From: HRBIN12 sp964640965
Lineage (GTDB): Bacteria > Actinomycetota > UBA4738 > HRBIN12
Assembly (NCBI GenBank): GCA_964640965.1
Contig: CAZXJB010000059.1
Span: 1 to 16,358, forward strand
DNA length: 16,358 nucleotides
Reading direction: 5' to 3'
Shown here piece after piece: positions 13,278-16,358 of this stretch; the first letter of the stretch is position 1; each line of letters starts with the position of its first letter. The translations under genes were made by a program, and so were the position numbers. The notes beneath the pieces are model-generated. The model was not told the origin of the DNA, searched no databases, and worked only from the letters and a program-made list of their open reading frames with translations.

Positions 13278-14279
13278 TCCCGAGCGTGCCCGAGGGGTCG
13301 GGGCGAGGCCGCGCTCGGCGTACCAGGCGAGCGTGCGGCGGACGGTCTCCTCCATCGGCCTGTAGCGGAGGCCGAGCTCGCGCTCGGCCCGCGAGCCGTC
13401 GTACCGGTGGCCGTGCAGGAGGGTCCGGACGGCCTCGCGGCAGAGAGGCAGGTCCCGGCGGGTGACGGTCCGGAGGACCTCGGCGACCTCGCCCGCCGCG
13501 CGGGCGAGCAGGCGGGGCGCGAAGTGGACCCGGCGCGGCTCGCCGGTGAGCGCCCGCAGCAGCGCGATCGCCTCCCGGAGCGGGACGGTGAAGCCGTTCA
13601 GCAGGTACCGCTCGCCGGCGCGACCGCGCTCCTCGGCGAGCAGGTGACCCTCGGCGCAGTCGGCGACGTCCACGATCGAGACGTGGGTGTCCACCACGAC
13701 GGGCAGCCGGCCGTTCACGAGATCGAGCAGCAGCCGCGCGCTGCCGCCCATCCGGCCGGGGCCCTGGACCGAGGAGGGGTTCACGCAGACGACGTCCAGC
13801 CCGAGCGCGCTCGACCAGGCGAGCACCCGCCGCTCGGCGAGGTGCTTGGAGCGCTCGTAGCGCGAGAGGTACCACCCGCGGTGGGGGGAGTCCTCGCGCC
13901 CCACCGTGCCGGGCGCCTCCCCGATCGCGGCCGCGGAGGAGGTGTAGACGAGGCGCCGGAGGCCGGTCGCCACGGCGGCGCGCACGACGTTGCCCGAGCC
14001 CTCGATGTTCACGCGCTCCATCGGCCGGGGGTCGCGCGGGCACATCGCGTTCACGCCGGCCGCGTGGTACACGACCTCGCAGCCGCGCATCGCCTCGACG
14101 AGCGAGGGGAGGTCGAGCACGTCACCCCGGACGGGCTCGGCGCCCCGGGCGGCCACGGCGGCCGCGGCCTCCGTGCTCCGCACCAGCGCGCGGACCTCGC
14201 GCCCGGCGGCCACGAGGCGCTCGAGCACCGCCCCGCCGACGAACCCGGAGCCGCCGGTGAGCAGGACCGGTCCTGGCAC
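13275..14279 (-). CDS. NAD(P)-dependent epimerase/reductase, extended SDR family
   Basis: This 334-aa protein belongs to the extended short-chain dehydrogenase/reductase group (dihydroflavonol reductase, 3-beta-HSD or HpnA-like). It has the Rossmann motif TGGSGFVG at 8-15, GDVLD at 52-56 and VVYHAAGVNAM at 69-79. The catalytic elements are a serine in YTSSAAAIG and the YxxxK pair Tyr141/Lys145 in RYERSK, followed by CVNPSSVQGPG, a typical substrate-side loop. The substrate cannot be assigned: a nucleotide sugar, a sterol/hopanoid-like lipid or a small ketone are all possible. GTG 14279 has GAGGAAG upstream, and the pgsA stop is only 3 bp away, so it is surely cotranscribed with pgsA. That neighbour hints at a lipid- or envelope-related job (inference). 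Confidence 0.88.
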   Translation of the reverse strand: MPGPVLLTGGSGFVGGAVLERLVAAGREVRALVRSTEAAAAVAARGAEPVRGDVLDLPSLVEAMRGCEVVYHAAGVNAMCPRDPRPMERVNIEGSGNVVRAAVATGLRRLVYTSSAAAIGEAPGTVGREDSPHRGWYLSRYERSKHLAERRVLAWSSALGLDVVCVNPSSVQGPGRMGGSARLLLDLVNGRLPVVVDTHVSIVDVADCAEGHLLAEERGRAGERYLLNGFTVPLREAIALLRALTGEPRRVHFAPRLLARAAGEVAEVLRTVTRRDLPLCREAVRTLLHGHRYDGSRAERELGLRYRPMEETVRRTLAWYAERGLAPTPRARSG

Positions 14280-14282
14280 GCC

Positions 14283-14864
14283 CTACTTCCTCGCGGGGCG
14301 CGCGGAGCGGGGGAGCGCGACCGCGAACCGCGCGAGGTACTCCACGGCCGAGCCGACCGTCACCACGGCCGCGGCGAGCATCGCCCACTGGTCGAGGTAC
14401 AGCCCGCCGAGCGGTCGGAAGGGACGCAGGATCGCGAGGAAGATCGCGAGGAACTGGACGTTGGCCTTCAGCTTGCCCCAGATCGACGGCTTCATGACCT
14501 CGCCCCCGGCGGCGACGACGCCGCGCAGGCCGAGGATGAGCAGCTCGCGCCCGACGATCACGAAGGCGATCCACGGCGAGGCGCGGGAGACGGCGACGAG
14601 CGCGACGAGGACGCCCGAGACGAGGAGCTTGTCGGCGGTGGTGTCGAGGAAGCTCCCGAGCACCGTGACGCGCCGCCAGCGGCGGGCGAGGTACCCGTCG
14701 AGGAAGTCGGTGACGGCGGCGAACGCGAACAGCCAGCCCGCCACCGCCGTGGCCAGCCCGCCGCCGTCCAGCACGAGCCACATGATCACGGGCACGAGCA
14801 GGGCCCGCAGGTACGTGATCGCCTCGAGGGCGAGGGCGGCACGGCGATCGGCGGCTTCGCTCAC
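14283..14864 (-). CDS. pgsA: CDP-diacylglycerol-glycerol-3-phosphate phosphatidyltransferase (PgsA-like)
   Basis: This 193-aa membrane enzyme of the CDP-alcohol phosphotransferase family has about five to six helices. The signature D-G-x2-A-R-x8-G-x3-D-x3-D is complete: Asp56-Gly57, Ala60-Arg61, Gly70, Asp74 and Asp78 (DFLDGYLARR, LGSFLDTTADK), the divalent-metal and CDP-lipid site. Further PgsA-like marks are VGRELLILGLR and WGKLKANVQF. It makes phosphatidylglycerophosphate, the precursor of phosphatidylglycerol, which is also the donor lipid for the Lgt family protein at 314. Relatives using other alcohols (for example inositol phosphate) share the motif, but VGRELL and GKLKA favour PgsA. 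GTG 14864 has no strong ribosome site; a TAGGAT lies 15 nt upstream. It lies 37 bp after ptsI and 3 bp before the SDR gene. Confidence 0.92.
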   Translation of the reverse strand: MSEAADRRAALALEAITYLRALLVPVIMWLVLDGGGLATAVAGWLFAFAAVTDFLDGYLARRWRRVTVLGSFLDTTADKLLVSGVLVALVAVSRASPWIAFVIVGRELLILGLRGVVAAGGEVMKPSIWGKLKANVQFLAIFLAILRPFRPLGGLYLDQWAMLAAAVVTVGSAVEYLARFAVALPRSARPARK

Positions 14865-14901
14865 GGGCGCTCGAGCGGCATCCTACCGTCGCCGCGCGGG
14901 C

Positions 14902-16358
14902 TCACGGTCGGGCGGCGCCCGGCTCGGCCCGGAGCAGCTCCCGGACGGCGCGCGCGCTCGGCAGCGCGAGCGCCCGGGCGGCGAGCTCGCGGGCCCGGGG
15001 GAGCTCGGTCGCGCGCACCGCGCGCTTGACCGCGGGGATCGCGGGCGGGTTCATCGAGAGCTCGCGCACGCCGAGCCCGAGGAGCACGGGCGTCGCGAGC
15101 GGGTCCCCCGCGACCTCGCCGCAGACGCCGACCCACCGCCCGTGCGCCGCCGCCCCCTCGCAGGTGGCGGCGATGAGCCGGAGCACCGCCGGGTGCAGCG
15201 CGTCCTGCAGCCCGGCCACCCGCTCGTTGCCGCGGTCCGCGGCGAGGACGTACTGCGTGAGGTCGTTCGTGCCGATCGACAGGAAGTCCACCTCCGGCGC
15301 GAGGGCCGGGGCGAGCAGGGCCGCCGAGGGGACCTCGACCATGATCCCGACCTCGAGCCCGTCGGGGAGCGGGCGTCCGAGCTCCTCGGCCGCGGCGAGC
15401 AGGTGCCCGCGCGCCGCGCGGAGCTCCTCCAGGGTGGAGACCATCGGGAACATCACCCGCAGGGGGTGGTCGGCCGCGACGCGCACGATCGCGCGCAGCT
15501 GGGCGCGCAGGAGCTCCGGTCGCTCGAGCCCGAGCCGCAGCCCCCGCACGCCGAGGAAGGGGTTGGCCTCGGACGGCTGCGGGAGGTAGAGCAGGGGCTT
15601 GTCGGCGCCGACGTCGAGCGTGCGGATCACCAGGGGGCGCCCGCCGAGCGCCTCGGCGGCCCGGCGGTAGGCGGCCTCCTGCTCCTCCTCGGTCGGCATC
15701 CGCGGGCGGTCGAGGAACAGGAACTCGGTCCGCAGCAGCCCGACGCCGTCGCACCCGGCCTCGAGGGCGGCCGGGATCTCCTCGGGCGAGCCGACGTTCG
15801 CGGCGACCTCGATCCGCGTGCCGTCGCGGGTGATCGCCGGTGAGCGGGCCTCGGCGCGGGCCCCGGCCTCCGCACGGCGGTGCTCCCGACGCCTGGTCTC
15901 GAGCTCGCGGACGAGCTCGGGCGGCGGCGCGACGTGGAGGAGGCCGGCGTCGGCGTCGAGCGCGAGCGGGGTCCCCTCGGCGATCTCGAGCAGGCGCTCG
16001 CCGAGCCCGACCACCGCCGGGATGCCGAGGGAGCGCGCGAGGATCGCCGCGTGCGAGGTGGGTCCCCCGAAGGCGGTCGCGACGCCGAGGGCTCGGCGGG
16101 GGTCCAGGCCGGCCGTATCGGCCGGGGTGAGGTCGGGGGCGAGGAGGATCCCCTCGGCCTCGAGTCGCGGACGCGGGGCCGGGACGCCGAGCAGGTGCGC
16201 GAGGACCTGGACGCCGACGCTGCGGAGGTCCGCGGCCCGCGCGCGCTGGTACGCGTCGGGCAGGGCCTCCCACGCGGCGGCCATCTCCTCCACCGCCCCG
16301 CGCCAGGCCGCCGCCGCGGCGCTCGAGTTTGCGCGCGCCGCCGCTGCCGACGACCTCG
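14902..16358 (-). CDS. ptsI: Phosphoenolpyruvate-protein phosphotransferase (PTS enzyme I), N-terminus outside window
   Basis: Enzyme I takes phosphate from PEP and passes it to HPr, starting the sugar phosphotransferase cascade in the cytosol. About 485 C-terminal residues are present; the frame stays open to the right edge, beyond the GTG at 16293, so the first roughly 80 residues are missing. Visible are the phospho-histidine loop FGGPTSHAAILARSLGIPAVVG, the PEP-binding arginines in GLLRTEFLFLDRPRMPTEEEQ and VIRTLDVGADKPL, the metal and catalytic site in SIGTNDLTQYVLAADRGN, and the catalytic cysteine in WVGVCGEVAGDP. All key residues are intact. No HPr or enzyme II gene is in the window, so the sugar or regulatory target is unknown. 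It is followed 37 bp later by pgsA in the same direction. Confidence 0.95.
   Translation of the reverse strand, partial: RSSAAAARANSSAAAAAWRGAVEEMAAAWEALPDAYQRARAADLRSVGVQVLAHLLGVPAPRPRLEAEGILLAPDLTPADTAGLDPRRALGVATAFGGPTSHAAILARSLGIPAVVGLGERLLEIAEGTPLALDADAGLLHVAPPPELVRELETRRREHRRAEAGARAEARSPAITRDGTRIEVAANVGSPEEIPAALEAGCDGVGLLRTEFLFLDRPRMPTEEEQEAAYRRAAEALGGRPLVIRTLDVGADKPLLYLPQPSEANPFLGVRGLRLGLERPELLRAQLRAIVRVAADHPLRVMFPMVSTLEELRAARGHLLAAAEELGRPLPDGLEVGIMVEVPSAALLAPALAPEVDFLSIGTNDLTQYVLAADRGNERVAGLQDALHPAVLRLIAATCEGAAAHGRWVGVCGEVAGDPLATPVLLGLGVRELSMNPPAIPAVKRAVRATELPRARELAARALALPSARAVRELLRAEPGAARP

Noticed and set aside
12273..15029. A 918-codon open frame on the plus strand
   Set aside because: It is antisense to glpX, the SDR gene, pgsA and the end of ptsI, all with clear family motifs. 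Its product is a low-complexity Arg/Gly/Asp/His mix typical of antisense frames in GC-rich DNA.
14861..16273. 470-codon minus-strand frame overlapping ptsI
   Set aside because: It is a shifted frame of ptsI, all Arg/Pro/Gly/Ala with no motif; ptsI carries every catalytic residue in the other frame.

Overview
The window is a very GC-rich stretch of bacterial chromosome with dense, Arg/Ala-rich coding, many GTG starts, 1-4 nt start/stop overlaps and an F420-type LLM oxidoreductase. This fits an actinobacterium (Actinomycetota). A deep-branching class such as Acidimicrobiia, Nitriliruptoria or Thermoleophilia is a reasonable guess, but I cannot fix it from sequence alone. No tRNA, rRNA, CRISPR, IS element or phage gene was seen, and the longest gene-free gap is about 120 bp.

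Layout. (1) 1-1216 (+): the end of a PAP2-type lipid phosphatase, then a divergent prolipoprotein diacylglyceryl transferase (Lgt family). (2) 1223-3118: a Mrp/ApbC-type Fe-S carrier ATPase (-) divergent from a SufR-like winged-helix regulator (+) with three C-terminal cysteines, a likely Fe-S sensing pair. (3) 3219-4364 (+): a lone PilT-type ATPase. (4) 4378-6599 (-): a slipin (SPFH/band 7) and a long NfeD membrane protease joined by a 4-nt overlap. (5) 6702-8071 (+): an ECF sigma factor and its zinc-binding RskA-like anti-sigma factor, divergent from NfeD across an imperfect 17-bp inverted repeat. (6) 8100-9122 (-): an unrecognised single-pass membrane protein. (7) 9246-11844 (+): an atypical NDP-sugar nucleotidyltransferase, an LLM-class oxidoreductase and a 69-aa stand-alone HARE-HTH protein. 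(8) 11892-12197 (+): a 101-aa nuclease-like domain matching only the C-terminal part of DUF234 ATPases. (9) 16358-12228 (-): a probable four-gene unit, ptsI (5' end outside the window), pgsA, an NAD-dependent epimerase/reductase and class II fructose-1,6-bisphosphatase glpX.

Most of the window is housekeeping: cell envelope (PAP2, Lgt, PgsA, slipin/NfeD), Fe-S assembly, gluconeogenesis/PTS and envelope-stress signalling. The features most worth a second look are the HARE-HTH plus truncated nuclease pair (11635-12197), a recurring TANNNT-N8-start arrangement pointing to leaderless transcripts (lgt, nucleotidyltransferase, LLM gene), a perfect GTTCG-N2-CGAAC palindrome inside one of those promoters, and the inverted repeat between nfeD and the sigma factor.
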